A DNA stretch of 64,000 nucleotides from Sporosarcina sp. NCCP-2716 (GCF_023707985.1 NZ_BRCF01000002.1:224271-288270); one strand, 5' to 3'. Positions 35,078 through 44,591 are shown, counted from the first letter of the stretch. The notes: generated by a model not told the origin, from the letters alone. Numbers and translations are program-made.

Positions 35078-36016
35078 TCAGCGGATGATCTTCTTTTTTG
35101 AACGGGTTTTCAGGATATCCCCTATCCAGCCTTTCTGCTTCAGGTAGAAATAGAGCGCAAACGTTGTCGACAGGATGACGGTGAGGGCGAATGCATAGCC
35201 ATGCGCCCACTCGAATTCGGGGATCGACTTGAAGTTCATCCCCCAGATGGCACCGAACACAGCTGCCGGGGTGAAGATGGTCGTGATGACGGTGAGTGTC
35301 TTCATGATCTCATTGCCGCGCTGGGTCGAGACGAGGTTTTCCATGTCGGACAGCGCCTCGATCTCCCTGCCGTATTCGCTGATCAGCATGCGGAGCCGTT
35401 CCAGACGGGTGCACAGCCGTTTCGTTTCCGCTTCGTCCATGAGTGGTTCACTGAAGGTCTCATCGAGGGTCATCTGTGTTTCGACCAGCGGGATGACCAG
35501 GTTGCGCCAGACGATGAGGGCGTGTTTGCTGTCTGCGATGCGCTCCAGCAGGTCATCGCTGTTGTTTTCTTTAATGCCCCATATGAGTTCCCGTAATTCG
35601 TGTTCGAAGTGGTCGATCTGACTGAGGAATTTGTGGAGGACGGTATTCAGGAAGACGACGAACGCCTGCACTGCATTGTCCGCCAGCTCCAGCTTTTTCT
35701 CGAGTTCTTCCCGGGCCTCGCTCGGGAACAGGTGCCGGTCAAGCTCCGAAGTGATCAGCATGTTTTCGGTGAGGAAGAATGCCACCGTCCGTCTATCCGT
35801 TTTGACCTGCATGCTCTGTTCGTAGGTCAGTCTGCCCCAGATGGCCTCCTCGCCGGCGACTGCCGTGGAACTGCCGATGATGTCCTGCCTGCTCGCTTTC
35901 AACGATTCCAGCCAGCTGCTGCCCGTATCGGGCTGGGAGGAAAGCAGCTGCCCGAGATCGGCGTCTGCACCTTCCTCTTTCCACTCCCATTTCTTATGCT
36001 TGAACGAAAAGTACAT
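35078..36016 (-). CDS. corA: CorA-family magnesium channel
   Basis: Protein of 312 residues. The cytoplasmic domain and long stalk helix occupy residues 1-245. Two C-terminal membrane segments follow, with the ion-selective motif FGAIWGMNFKSIPEFEW at the end of the first and a basic tail (KTRSKKKIIR). This is the standard CorA pentamer layout. With MgtE the window thus encodes two independent Mg uptake systems. Confidence 0.92.
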   Translation of the reverse strand: MYFSFKHKKWEWKEEGADADLGQLLSSQPDTGSSWLESLKASRQDIIGSSTAVAGEEAIWGRLTYEQSMQVKTDRRTVAFFLTENMLITSELDRHLFPSEAREELEKKLELADNAVQAFVVFLNTVLHKFLSQIDHFEHELRELIWGIKENNSDDLLERIADSKHALIVWRNLVIPLVETQMTLDETFSEPLMDEAETKRLCTRLERLRMLISEYGREIEALSDMENLVSTQRGNEIMKTLTVITTIFTPAAVFGAIWGMNFKSIPEFEWAHGYAFALTVILSTTFALYFYLKQKGWIGDILKTRSKKKIIR

Positions 36017-36288
36017 GGCCCATTCCTCATTTCAAGTAACATTACAATCTAGTTTACCCTCTCTGAACGTAAGCGCAACCTATCAATTACGGTTAGTCTG
36101 CCGGAAATCAGGGAAGAAACCAAACAACGTGTGACAACTCGCAGAGGCGCAAGACATTTGCACACCTGTACGCTATACTGGAGAGGAACAGCGCACTGAA
36201 AAATACCTTGCTCTCTGCTTTCTGTTTCACTTATACTTATTTTTACCGAATAGTAAGAAATGATTGAAAACAACTGGAGGGAATGCAC

Positions 36289-36921
36289 ATGCGCGTACGT
36301 GATTTATTTGTAGCCCGAAATTATGTAACTACCGTCAATGACAAAGATACGGTGACTGAAGCACTCGATAAGATCCGCAAAAGCGGATACCGGTCAGTGC
36401 CCGTGGTGGATGCGGACGACAATTACAAAGGGATGATCTACAAGATCCATCTCATCGAATACTTATATGAGCAGAACGGGGACGCCAGTACAACGATCGA
36501 TTCCATCGTCAAGCATAAGGACGACTGTATCGAAGAGACGTCCTCCTTCCTCGATGCCCTGCTGAAGATCAAAGCCCTGCCGTTCATCTCCGTGACGGAT
36601 CACGGCAAACTCGTCGGGATCCTGACGCATAATCAGATCGAAGGGGTTTTCGAAGATGCGTTCGGCGTGAAGACAGGCGGCCTGAACCTAACCATCTCGT
36701 CGACCGAAGCACGCGGCATGATTGAAAAGCTCGCCCGCACCCTGCGCGGTGAAAACATCGAGGGCATGCTGACGCTCGACAACGGCTCTGTGCTCGTCCG
36801 TCGTGTCGTCCTGACACTTGAAGGTGAAAAATCCGACGACGAGGTCAGCGCACTCCGCACGAAGCTCGAAAAAGCCGGATTCCGCATTTTGCAGATCGAG
36901 CGTCTCGCCGCACAAAACTAA
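36289..36921 (+). CDS. CBS-pair plus ACT-like domain protein
   Basis: Cytoplasmic protein of 210 residues with two CBS motifs (about 1-60, MRVRDLFVARNYVTT, and 70-125, DSIVKHKDDCIEETSS) and a C-terminal ACT-like region (about 135-208, LNLTISSTEARGMIEKLAR). Similar small Firmicute proteins bind adenine nucleotides or cyclic-di-AMP, so a ligand-sensing role is likely. ATG at 36289 is 7 bases after GGAGGG; the ATG at 36283 is only one base away. A terminator follows directly. Confidence 0.82.
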   Translation: MRVRDLFVARNYVTTVNDKDTVTEALDKIRKSGYRSVPVVDADDNYKGMIYKIHLIEYLYEQNGDASTTIDSIVKHKDDCIEETSSFLDALLKIKALPFISVTDHGKLVGILTHNQIEGVFEDAFGVKTGGLNLTISSTEARGMIEKLARTLRGENIEGMLTLDNGSVLVRRVVLTLEGEKSDDEVSALRTKLEKAGFRILQIERLAAQN

Positions 36922-36933
36922 CCGCCTGAACTA

Positions 36934-36975
36934 CAGCCCGGCACGTCATGCTTTCTGACGTACCGGGCTGTTTTA
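36934..36975 (+). terminator. Terminator after the CBS-ACT gene
   Basis: CAGCCCGGCACGTCA pairs with TGACGTACCGGGCTG and is followed by TTTT. Confidence 0.88.
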
Positions 36976-37025
36976 GTCAGTTTTCCGAAGGGTATATGCT
37001 ACTGTTGAGTGGAGGTGATCCCGGG

Positions 37026-38696
37026 ATGAAGCTTTCCATCCGCAAGACGTACCGATTCCAAGAAATCGTCAATACATTCCTAAAGAACGGATTCAGCCAC
37101 GTGCTGTTCCGTCTCGGCATAACAGAGCGCCGCAAGCCGGGCGCCCTGGACAGCGATCAGATGGACACGAATCTGCAGCACATCGGGCAGAAACTGAACC
37201 GGACGCTGCAGGAACTCGGCCCGACGTTCATCAAGCTCGGACAGATCGCCAGTACGCGGCGCGACCTTGTGCCGCCGGAGATCAGCCGGGAGCTGGAGAA
37301 ACTGCAGGACCATACCGAACCGTTCCCGTTCGGCGAAGTGCAGCAGATCGTGGAAGCTGAACTCGGGCAGCCGCTGTATGAGCTGTTCGAGTCGTTCAGC
37401 GACGTTCCGCTCGCCACCGCCTCGATCGGCCAGGTGCATGAAGCCTTCCTGCACAGCGGCGAGAAAGTCGCGGTGAAAGTGCAGCGGCCGGATATCCGCC
37501 AGACGATCACGACCGATTTATCGATCCTGAAGGAGATTGCGTCGATCGTCGAAAACAATACGGAATGGGGCAAGATGTACGGCATCCGGGATATCATCAA
37601 CGAGTTTTCCGATTCGCTGCTCGGTGAACTGGACTACGAGAAGGAAGCGAGGAACGCGGAACGCATCGCGAAACAGTCGGAAGGCGATGCTGCCGTCCAT
37701 ATTCCGGCAATCCATTGGAGCCATTCATCGGAAAAGGTATTGACGATGGAAATGGTGGAAGGCGTGAAGTCCGACCACCTGGACCGGCTGGATGAGCTCG
37801 GCTATGACCGTGAACTGCTGGCCTGCAATCTCGTGCATGAAATGTTCAGCCAAGTGCTCGACCACGGATTTTTCCACGGCGACCCGCACCCGGGCAATAT
37901 TTACATACTCCCCGGAAATGTCATCACGTTCATCGATTTCGGCATGATGGGGGTGCTCGACGACAATCTGAAGTTCCAGTTCGCCAAGCTCGTCATGGAA
38001 CTGGAGCGCGGCAATACGAAAGGAATCATCAAAGCACTGGACGCCATGGATATCCTCGATGACGACACCGATCTGCCGGCGCTCGAAAAGGACCTCGGCA
38101 TTCTGAAGACGAAGTACTACGACAAACCGCTCGAATCAATGAGTCTCGGCGAAATCTTCCTGGACCTGTTCGGTGTCGCCTACAAGCACCGCATCCGGAT
38201 CCCGAGCGAAATCACCGTCCTCGGCAAGACGATCCTGACGCTCGAAGGGCTCATTTCCAAACTGGATCCGAATATGCGGATCATGGACGGCGTCGAACCG
38301 TTCGGTCAGCAGCTGCTGCGCGAGCGGTACAGCCCTTCCGCAATCATGAAGTACCTATGGGAGAATCTCAGCGAGAACGCACAGATCATCGCCCACATCC
38401 CGAAAGACTTCAAGGAGATCAGCAATGCGGCGAAAAAAGGCAAACTGAAGCTGGACATCAACCTGCGGCAGGCGAACTTCGTCATGCGGCGGCTCGACAT
38501 CATCAGCAACCGGCTCGCCTTCAGCGTCATCCTGCTCGCCTTCAGCATCCTGATGACAGGGCTGATCATCGGCTCTGCCATCGCCGGGCAGAATAACGTC
38601 CTGCTCAATCTCCCGGTCATCGAAGTGGGCGCGATCGTCGCTTTCCTGATGTTCATCTTCCTGCTGTTCTCGATCTTCCGTTCAGGCAAGATGTAG
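37026..38696 (+). CDS. AarF/UbiB-family atypical kinase-like protein
   Basis: Protein of 556 residues with the ABC1/UbiB signature: the KxGQ motif in TFIKLGQIASTRRDLVP, the ATP lysine in KVAVKVQRPDI, HGDPHPGNI as catalytic loop and FIDFGMMG as metal loop. Two hydrophobic segments at the C-terminus (about 500-550) anchor it in the membrane. Family members support isoprenoid quinone synthesis or lipid handling; the role in menaquinone-making Bacillales is uncertain. ATG at 37026 follows GGAGGTGAT. Confidence 0.92.
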   Translation: MKLSIRKTYRFQEIVNTFLKNGFSHVLFRLGITERRKPGALDSDQMDTNLQHIGQKLNRTLQELGPTFIKLGQIASTRRDLVPPEISRELEKLQDHTEPFPFGEVQQIVEAELGQPLYELFESFSDVPLATASIGQVHEAFLHSGEKVAVKVQRPDIRQTITTDLSILKEIASIVENNTEWGKMYGIRDIINEFSDSLLGELDYEKEARNAERIAKQSEGDAAVHIPAIHWSHSSEKVLTMEMVEGVKSDHLDRLDELGYDRELLACNLVHEMFSQVLDHGFFHGDPHPGNIYILPGNVITFIDFGMMGVLDDNLKFQFAKLVMELERGNTKGIIKALDAMDILDDDTDLPALEKDLGILKTKYYDKPLESMSLGEIFLDLFGVAYKHRIRIPSEITVLGKTILTLEGLISKLDPNMRIMDGVEPFGQQLLRERYSPSAIMKYLWENLSENAQIIAHIPKDFKEISNAAKKGKLKLDINLRQANFVMRRLDIISNRLAFSVILLAFSILMTGLIIGSAIAGQNNVLLNLPVIEVGAIVAFLMFIFLLFSIFRSGKM

Positions 38697-38701
38697 CACG
38701 C

Positions 38702-38742
38702 AAAAAATCCGCTCGGAGCTCTTGCCTCCAAGCGGATTTTTT
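38702..38742. terminator. Bidirectional terminator
   Basis: AAAAAATCCGCT pairs with AGCGGATTTTTT around an inner GGAG/CTCC stem, between convergent aarF-like and yeiH-like genes. Confidence 0.9.
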
Positions 38743-38760
38743 GTGTCTGTCTGCATTTCT

Positions 38761-39789
38761 TCAGACGATGAAATACGCGATCACTGACAGCAGGATTGAC
38801 GTGATCGTCATGGCGGCGAGCGGTCTCAAGGCACGGGCCCGCAGATCGCGCAGGCTGACGTTCAGTCCGAGTCCGACCATCGCTGCCGTCAGCAGCCACG
38901 TCGTCAGGACGGACACGAAGTCATAGACGCTGTCGGCAACCGGAATGACCGGGCCGAGTACATAACTGCCCAGGACGCTGAGGATGATGAACCCGACGAG
39001 GAACCACGGGAACTCGATCTTCGCGTCGCTTTCCTCGTTCCCTTTGTTTTTCCGCTTCATGACCGCCATCAGGATGAAACAGAGCGGCACAAGAAGGAAG
39101 ACACGGCCGAGCTTCGCAAGCAGCGCGATCGCCAGACCGTCTTCACCGGCGGGGGCACCGGCGAGCGCCACATGGGCGATCTCGTGAAGGCTGATGCCGG
39201 CCCACATGCCGTACGAGATGGAGTCGAGCGGCAGGAACGGACGGAGGATCGTGTAGCCGATGGCAAAGATCGTCCCCATAAGTGCGATGATGCCGACGCC
39301 GATCGCGGTGTCCTCGTCTTTCGTCTTCAGGATCGGAGCCACTGCAGCGATCGCCGCCGCACCGCACACCCCCGTGCCGATGCCGAGCAGCAGTGAGATG
39401 TTCGGGTCCGCTTTGAACATTTTCGCGAGCCACACAGTGAGGAAGATTGCGAAGACGATGACCCCTGCGTCGCGGACGAGCAGCCCGAGCCCGTCACTCA
39501 GCACGGTATCGATGTTGAGTTTCAATCCGTACAAAATGATCGCGGCGCGCAATAGTCGTTTCGATGAAAATGCGATGCCCGGCCGGATCGCTTCCGGATA
39601 GCCGAAGAACTGCCGGAAGACGACCGCAATAATGATGGCGGATGCCAGTTGACCGATATGATCGAAGCCCGGCAGCTTGGCGAGCAAGTATCCTAAAAGG
39701 GCGATGAAAAATGTAAATGCCACTCCGCCGATCCAAGCTGTCGTTTTTGACGGCTTTTTCGGTGAAGGTGCAACTGATGTTGTGTTCAT
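38761..39789 (-). CDS. YeiH/UPF0324 family putative sulfate exporter
   Basis: Membrane protein of 342 residues with about ten hydrophobic segments. LLGIGTGVCGAAAIAAVAPI and GMWAGISLHEIAHVALAG are hallmarks of the family. Related proteins are described as putative sulfate or sulfite/organic sulfonate exporters; direct evidence is limited. ATG at 39789 follows AGGAGG. The LysR-type gene on the other strand starts about 107 bases away, so it probably controls this exporter. Confidence 0.88.
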   Translation of the reverse strand: MNTTSVAPSPKKPSKTTAWIGGVAFTFFIALLGYLLAKLPGFDHIGQLASAIIIAVVFRQFFGYPEAIRPGIAFSSKRLLRAAIILYGLKLNIDTVLSDGLGLLVRDAGVIVFAIFLTVWLAKMFKADPNISLLLGIGTGVCGAAAIAAVAPILKTKDEDTAIGVGIIALMGTIFAIGYTILRPFLPLDSISYGMWAGISLHEIAHVALAGAPAGEDGLAIALLAKLGRVFLLVPLCFILMAVMKRKNKGNEESDAKIEFPWFLVGFIILSVLGSYVLGPVIPVADSVYDFVSVLTTWLLTAAMVGLGLNVSLRDLRARALRPLAAMTITSILLSVIAYFIV

Positions 39790-39852
39790 GTGAACACCTC
39801 CTGGATTCAGTATACGCCCGCCGCTTCCATAAGAAAAATAACAATGTATAAT

Positions 39853-39884
39853 CGTTATCATAAGTAATCCGTTATCAATGATAA
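39853..39884. promoter_or_regulatory. Inverted repeat in the yeiH-lysR intergenic region
   Basis: TTATCAATGATAA (39872-39884) is a 13-bp palindrome. CGTTATCA occurs at 39853-39860 and GTTATCA again at 39871-39877. These are candidate sites for the LysR-type regulator. Confidence 0.4.
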
Positions 39885-39896
39885 GGAGTGGACCAT

Positions 39897-40775
39897 ATGG
39901 ACCAGGGTCTGACCGTCTTCGTGACAGTCGCGGAAAAGAAGAACTTCACACGGGCCGCCGAGGAATTGCACATGACCCAGCCTGCTGTCAGCCAGCATAT
40001 CAGGGCGCTCGAAGAGACGATGGGCGTCCGTCTGTTGGAGCGCACCAACAAGTATGTCCGGCTGACGAAAGCCGGGGAGATCGTCTATCATCATGCAAAG
40101 GAGATCGTCGGGCTGTACGATCGTATGCATCATCTCGTCAGCGACCTGTCGAATGTAGCGGGCGGCCGCCTGGCGATCGGTGCCAGCTATACGTTCGGCG
40201 AGTATGTGCTCCCCCATATTCTTGCCCGTCTGCTCGACCGCTATCCGGCAATACGGCCAGAAGTGACGATCGGCAATACGGCAGAAATCGCGGAGCTGAT
40301 CACAAACCGTCAGTTGGACGTCGGCATCGTGGAAGGGCGTTTCAAGGAAAACGCCGAGCTGACGGAGCAGGCGTTCGCCGAAGACCGGATGCTGCTCGTC
40401 TCCTCCCCGTCTCATGTGCTGGCAAGGCAGACGGAACCGCTCCGTTGGGAACAGCTCGACGGCCGGACGTGGATCATACGTGAGGCCGGCTCCGGCACGC
40501 GGGAAGCGGCGGAAACACTGTTCACCCGCTTCGCGATCCAGCCGTCGCATACGATCCGGTTCAGCAGCACACAGCCGATCAAAGAAGCGGTGGCAGCCGG
40601 TCTCGGAATCAGCCTGCTGTCGGACTGGGCGGTGCGGAAGGAGATCCGCCAAGGCGATCTCGTTTCATTGGACATCGAGGGACTGCCGTACGTCCGTCAG
40701 TTTTCCGTCGTGACCAACTCGCCTTACCGGACGAAAGCGCTGCAGGTTTTCCTGGACTTGCTGCTGGCTGTGTAG
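39897..40775 (+). CDS. LysR-type transcriptional regulator
   Basis: Regulator of 292 residues with an N-terminal winged helix (about 1-60; FTRAAEELHMTQPAVSQHIR) and a periplasmic-binding-like effector domain (about 90-290). It resembles CysL/YwfK, which acts on sulfur metabolism, and it is divergent from a YeiH-type exporter, as is common for such pairs. ATG at 39897 has AGGAG 8 bases upstream; a GTG at 39888 overlaps that site. The effector cannot be deduced. Confidence 0.9.
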   Translation: MDQGLTVFVTVAEKKNFTRAAEELHMTQPAVSQHIRALEETMGVRLLERTNKYVRLTKAGEIVYHHAKEIVGLYDRMHHLVSDLSNVAGGRLAIGASYTFGEYVLPHILARLLDRYPAIRPEVTIGNTAEIAELITNRQLDVGIVEGRFKENAELTEQAFAEDRMLLVSSPSHVLARQTEPLRWEQLDGRTWIIREAGSGTREAAETLFTRFAIQPSHTIRFSSTQPIKEAVAAGLGISLLSDWAVRKEIRQGDLVSLDIEGLPYVRQFSVVTNSPYRTKALQVFLDLLLAV

Positions 40776-40798
40776 GTCTTCCGGCAGCAGGCGGCTGC

Positions 40799-42046
40799 TC
40801 AGCGGCGGCGGACGTTCTCCATGATAATTTCGCTTTCCGGGACGGCCGGCATGCTCGCCTTGCTGTAGCCCATGTCCTGTTCCGGAATGTCATACGCCAT
40901 TTTGTTCGCCAAGTAGTCGAGCGTCACTTTCATCACTTCGATTGTCGCCCACTCCCCGGCACAGCGGTGGCCCGTAGCATAATCGCCGCCTCCCTGGGGC
41001 ACAAAGTTGAACGGTGTGACGCTGGCGGAAGCGAACCGGCCGGGTCGGAATTGATCGGGGTCCGGCCAGTTCTTCTCCTCCCGGCTCGTCCCGTAGAAGT
41101 CGAAGAGGACGAGCGTCCCTTTTTCGAACGTCATGCCTTTCCATTCGAAGTCGTCCTTGACGCGGGCGCCGTTGAACGGGAAGAACGGATAGAGACGTCT
41201 CACTTCCTGGACGAAGTGTTCGAGCGGCTCCTCCTTGCTGCCTTCTAGGGCCGCCCGCTCGTCGGGATGCTGCAGCAGCGCATGTCCCGTGAAGGCGATG
41301 TAAATGGAGATCGCCACGATCGGCCGGACGATATTCAGCACTTCCACCGCCGCAATGCGCGGTTCGAGCAGTTTTCCTTCCAAGTCCTTGTGCTCGGAAA
41401 ACGTCAGCAGAGCAGTCCCGGACGGCGGCTGCAGCTTGTTCTGCCGTACGTCTTCAACGAGACCGGCAATCCACTTCTCCAGTTCCTTGCGGGCATGCAC
41501 CGCTCCTCTGTACTTCATCCCGACGGAAGCGGGCGATTCGAACAGCTGAGCAAGCTGGCGGGTCCGCTTCTCCACGTCCTTCTCCTCCAGCGGCACACCC
41601 GCCCAGCGGACGGCTGCGCGTGTCAGCACTTCCTGAGCTACTTGATATAAACGGATCGTTTCCCCATCTCCCCATCCATCGAGTTTGCGCTCCCATTCAT
41701 CGGCGATCAGCTTGCCGAGCTGGCGGATGTGTTCAGGGTTCATGAGTTCCATGAACATCGCTTTCCGGTGATGATGCGCCTCGCCGTCGAGCGACTGCAC
41801 GCCTTTTTCGCCGAGCAGCGTCTTCTGGGCATGCTTCGGTGCCGCGCCGCTGCGGATGAATTTGTTGTTGTCGTAGAAGATTTCCCCCGCTTCCTCGCCA
41901 GTCATGCAGATGACCCGTTCGCCGAGCAGACTCGTTTCGAACAAGTTGGAGTTGAACTGCCGGCTGCGGTTCGGAATGAAGTCGTACCCTTCTTTCAGCA
42001 CGGATATCGTATGGTCCAGTCCTTCTTCTTTCGGGATGTTGGTCAT
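40799..42046 (-). CDS. CYP152 family fatty-acid peroxygenase
   Basis: Cytochrome P450 of 415 residues that uses hydrogen peroxide to hydroxylate fatty acids. The heme-thiolate Cys is in TGHRCAGEWATIE. The I-helix has IVRPIVAISIY, with the Arg-Pro pair that replaces the usual acid-Thr pair in CYP152 enzymes and binds the fatty-acid carboxylate. The ExxR motif lies in VQEVRRLYPFFPF. Residues fit CypC/YbdT of B. subtilis. ATG at 42046 follows AAAGGGG. The repeat array lies upstream of its start. Confidence 0.93.
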   Translation of the reverse strand: MTNIPKEEGLDHTISVLKEGYDFIPNRSRQFNSNLFETSLLGERVICMTGEEAGEIFYDNNKFIRSGAAPKHAQKTLLGEKGVQSLDGEAHHHRKAMFMELMNPEHIRQLGKLIADEWERKLDGWGDGETIRLYQVAQEVLTRAAVRWAGVPLEEKDVEKRTRQLAQLFESPASVGMKYRGAVHARKELEKWIAGLVEDVRQNKLQPPSGTALLTFSEHKDLEGKLLEPRIAAVEVLNIVRPIVAISIYIAFTGHALLQHPDERAALEGSKEEPLEHFVQEVRRLYPFFPFNGARVKDDFEWKGMTFEKGTLVLFDFYGTSREEKNWPDPDQFRPGRFASASVTPFNFVPQGGGDYATGHRCAGEWATIEVMKVTLDYLANKMAYDIPEQDMGYSKASMPAVPESEIIMENVRRR

Positions 42047-42141
42047 TTTGTCTCTGCCCCTTTGCATGTAGTGTCGTTTTTACACTATGGATTCCCTGTC
42101 CGGCTTGCTGTAAACGGGGGATGAGTGAACTGGCGGCAGAG

Positions 42142-42312
42142 TTTATGAGCGCTTTTGTGGGTTTATGAGCGGATTTTGAGATTTATGAGCGGTTTGCGGA
42201 GTTTATGAGCGTTTTTCCAGTTTTATGAGCGGTTCTGCGGATTTATGAGCGTTTTTCCAGTTTTATGAGCGGTTTCCACACATTTATGAGCGTTTCTCCG
42301 TTTTTATGAGCA
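42142..42312 (+). repeat. Second tandem array of 20-bp TTTATGAGCG units
   Basis: TTTATGAGC starts at 42142, 42162, 42182, 42202, 42222, 42242, 42262, 42283 and 42303, nine units with a 20-bp period and one 21-bp step. It has the same core and strand sense as the array at 5.1 kb. It lies upstream of the P450 gene and downstream of the glcD-like gene. After it, up to 42454, I see only a perfect hairpin (GCTCCGC/GCGGAGC, 42344-42360) and no gene. Confidence 0.95.
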
Positions 42313-42454
42313 CCCCTCGCCATACTATCCCCCAACAGAAAATGCTCCGCGCAGCGGAGCCCACAAGTCAGTCTTTGCTTGTTTCGTTGCTGCGCGGTAT
42401 GGCTTGGTGGAGCGGCCAACGCGACGGACGCGGGCGTGAGTGATGAAAGCATAC

Positions 42455-42483
42455 AAAAAGGAGCTGCAGGGCAGCTCCTTTTC
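42455..42483 (-). terminator. Terminator after the GlcD-like gene
   Basis: AAAAGGAGCTGC pairs with GCAGCTCCTTTT around a short loop directly after the stop codon. Confidence 0.9.
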
Positions 42484-42487
42484 ATCA

Positions 42488-43867
42488 TTATTCGACGATC
42501 AGCTTACCGGGGTTCATGAGGTTCCCCGGGTCGAGCGCCTGCTTGATCTTCAGCATGACGTCATAGGCCGGGCCGTGTTCTTCCCGCTGGTATTTCTGCT
42601 TACCGACACCGACGCCATGCTCGCCGGTGCATGTGCCGCCGCAGGCGAGTGCGCGGCGGACGATCGTTTCGTTATAGGTATCGGCCCGCTGCAGCTCGTC
42701 CGCGTCTGAATGGTCGATCATGAGCAGGACGTGGAAGTTGCCGTCGCCAACGTGGCCGACGATGCCGCCTTCGAGCCGCTGCCGGTCGAGTTCTTCGCGG
42801 GCGAAGACGACCGCTTCCGCCAGTTCCGAGATCGGGACGCACACATCCGTCAGCATCATCTGCTTGCGCGGGAAGCCGTGCGTATAAGCATACGCGGCAT
42901 TGTGCCGCGCTTCCCACAGTTTGTTGCGGCTCGCGGTTTCCTGTTCGAAGAGGATCTCCCGGCAGCCGAAATCCTTGACGATCTCTTCCGTGAACGCGAC
43001 GTCCTGGGCGAGGCCTGCCTCGTTGCCGTGGAATTCAAGGAATAGGGTCGGCTGTTCAGCGTAATCGGTTTCGCTGTACGCATTCACTTGCCGGATTGAT
43101 TCGGTATCGACCAGTTCCACGCGGGCGATCGGGATGCCGGCCTGGAGAATCGCCGGCACGGCTTCGATGGCATTCGTGATCGAGTCGAAAACCGCACGCG
43201 CTGCCACCGTCACTTCCGGGATGCCGAATACGCGCAGCGTCAGTTCGGTGAAACAGCCGAGCGTCCCTTCCGAGCCGACGAACAGGCCGTTCAAGTGGTA
43301 GCCGGAAGACGATTTCGCCGCCATATTGCCGGTATGGATGATCGATCCGTCCGCGAGTACGACTTCCATATCCCGGACCTGGTCGCGCATGACGCCGTAT
43401 TTGACGGAAGTCGTGCCGCTCGCATTCGTCGCCGCCATGCCGCCGAGCGTTGCATCTGCGCCTGGGTCGACGGAAAAGAACAAGCCATGCTTCTTCAGTT
43501 CTTTGTTGAGCGCGGTCCGGGTGACGCCCGGCTGTACGGTCACGAGCATATCCGCCGGACGGATGTCGAGGATTTTATCCATCTCCGTAAAATCGATCGT
43601 GATGCCGCTGTCGTATGGAATGACGTGTCCTTCAAGGCTCGAGCCGACGCCGAACGGGATGACCGGCACTTTGTTCGCAGCTGCCGCTTTGACGATGCGG
43701 CTCACCTCTTCCGCAGTGCGCGGGAAGACGACGGCATCAGGCATGCTCGGCGTATGATAGGATTCATCTTTGCTATGTAAGGTCCGGACCGTTTCGTTTA
43801 CCGTGATCTGATCGGCCTCCAGGAATTGCGACAGTTCGTCTGTCAGCTGTTCAATTGCAGTTGTCAT
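42488..43867 (-). CDS. FAD-linked oxidase, GlcD/D-lactate dehydrogenase type
   Basis: Flavoprotein of 459 residues. An N-terminal PCMH-type FAD domain (about 40-215; IPFGVGSSLEGHVIPYDSG, GMAATNASGTTSVKYGVM) is followed by an FAD-oxidase C domain (about 220-455; VGHVGDGNFHVLL, GGTCTGEHGVGVGKQKY). This layout suits glycolate oxidase subunit D or D-lactate dehydrogenase. No GlcE or GlcF genes are adjacent, so a stand-alone D-2-hydroxyacid dehydrogenase is likelier. ATG at 43867 follows AGGAAGGA. Confidence 0.9.
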   Translation of the reverse strand: MTTAIEQLTDELSQFLEADQITVNETVRTLHSKDESYHTPSMPDAVVFPRTAEEVSRIVKAAAANKVPVIPFGVGSSLEGHVIPYDSGITIDFTEMDKILDIRPADMLVTVQPGVTRTALNKELKKHGLFFSVDPGADATLGGMAATNASGTTSVKYGVMRDQVRDMEVVLADGSIIHTGNMAAKSSSGYHLNGLFVGSEGTLGCFTELTLRVFGIPEVTVAARAVFDSITNAIEAVPAILQAGIPIARVELVDTESIRQVNAYSETDYAEQPTLFLEFHGNEAGLAQDVAFTEEIVKDFGCREILFEQETASRNKLWEARHNAAYAYTHGFPRKQMMLTDVCVPISELAEAVVFAREELDRQRLEGGIVGHVGDGNFHVLLMIDHSDADELQRADTYNETIVRRALACGGTCTGEHGVGVGKQKYQREEHGPAYDVMLKIKQALDPGNLMNPGKLIVE

Positions 43868-43920
43868 AAAATCCTTCCTTCCTTTTTCGTTATTTTCCAA
43901 TTATAGCGCATTTTCTTCCT

Positions 43921-43945
43921 GTTTGGTAACGGCGGAATCGGGAAC
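43921..43945 (+). promoter_or_regulatory. Possible sigma-B-type promoter
   Basis: GTTTGG (43921-43926) and GGGAAC (43940-43945), 13 bases apart, resemble the general-stress pattern GTTT/GGG-A. It precedes the lipoprotein gene. Confidence 0.3.
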
Positions 43946-43982
43946 AGTATAAGTACTCAAAACTGACAGGAGGGCTTCACCT

Positions 43983-44585
43983 ATGAAACCAACAGCAGCG
44001 GCAGGCAGTGTCCTCGCCCTGAGCCTGCTCCTCGGAGCTTGCGGCAACTCGGACGACAGCAATTCGAACGGTACTGCAGGGACGGAAGATACATCGACAG
44101 AACAAGGAACGGTCAATGACACGGATACCGGCATGGACGACTCGGGGACTGACAGCACGGACGGCACATCGGGAACAGATACTTCTGGAGACAGTTCAAG
44201 CACGGACAGTTCCTCCGGTTCCTCGGACACAGCCGCCGGCCAGGACGACATGAAGGAAAAGATGGATAAACTCGGCTACGATGAATTCGAACTCGAAGTG
44301 GATTACGGAAAAGACAAGGAATACGAAATTGAAATCGAGCAGGATAACGGTGTCATCGAATCTGCGGTCGAGGACGAACTGACCGATCAGAACCTGAAAG
44401 GCCAGGAAGCGTTCGATGAGATCTATCCGAAACTGGAGAAATTGAATATAAATGACACAACGTCGAAAGAAGACGCCATACAGCAGGCGCTGGACGCATT
44501 CGGCTTGAAAGACGATTACGTGAAATTCGATATGGAGATCACAATGCCGGACGGCAAGAAACTCAACTTCGAAGATAAAAAATGA
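43983..44585 (+). CDS. YusW-like lipoprotein
   Basis: Lipoprotein of 200 residues with lipobox LLLGACGNS near residue 20. Residues 21-90 are a low-complexity Ser/Thr/Asp/Gly linker. The folded part (about 90-200) matches the YusW family, with FELEVDYGKDKEYEIEIEQD and a paired KEDAIQQALDAFGL helix resembling a half PepSY fold. It sits outside the membrane, on the cell surface. The function is unknown. AGGAGG precedes the ATG. Confidence 0.82.
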   Translation: MKPTAAAGSVLALSLLLGACGNSDDSNSNGTAGTEDTSTEQGTVNDTDTGMDDSGTDSTDGTSGTDTSGDSSSTDSSSGSSDTAAGQDDMKEKMDKLGYDEFELEVDYGKDKEYEIEIEQDNGVIESAVEDELTDQNLKGQEAFDEIYPKLEKLNINDTTSKEDAIQQALDAFGLKDDYVKFDMEITMPDGKKLNFEDKK

Positions 44586-44591
44586 CAGACG

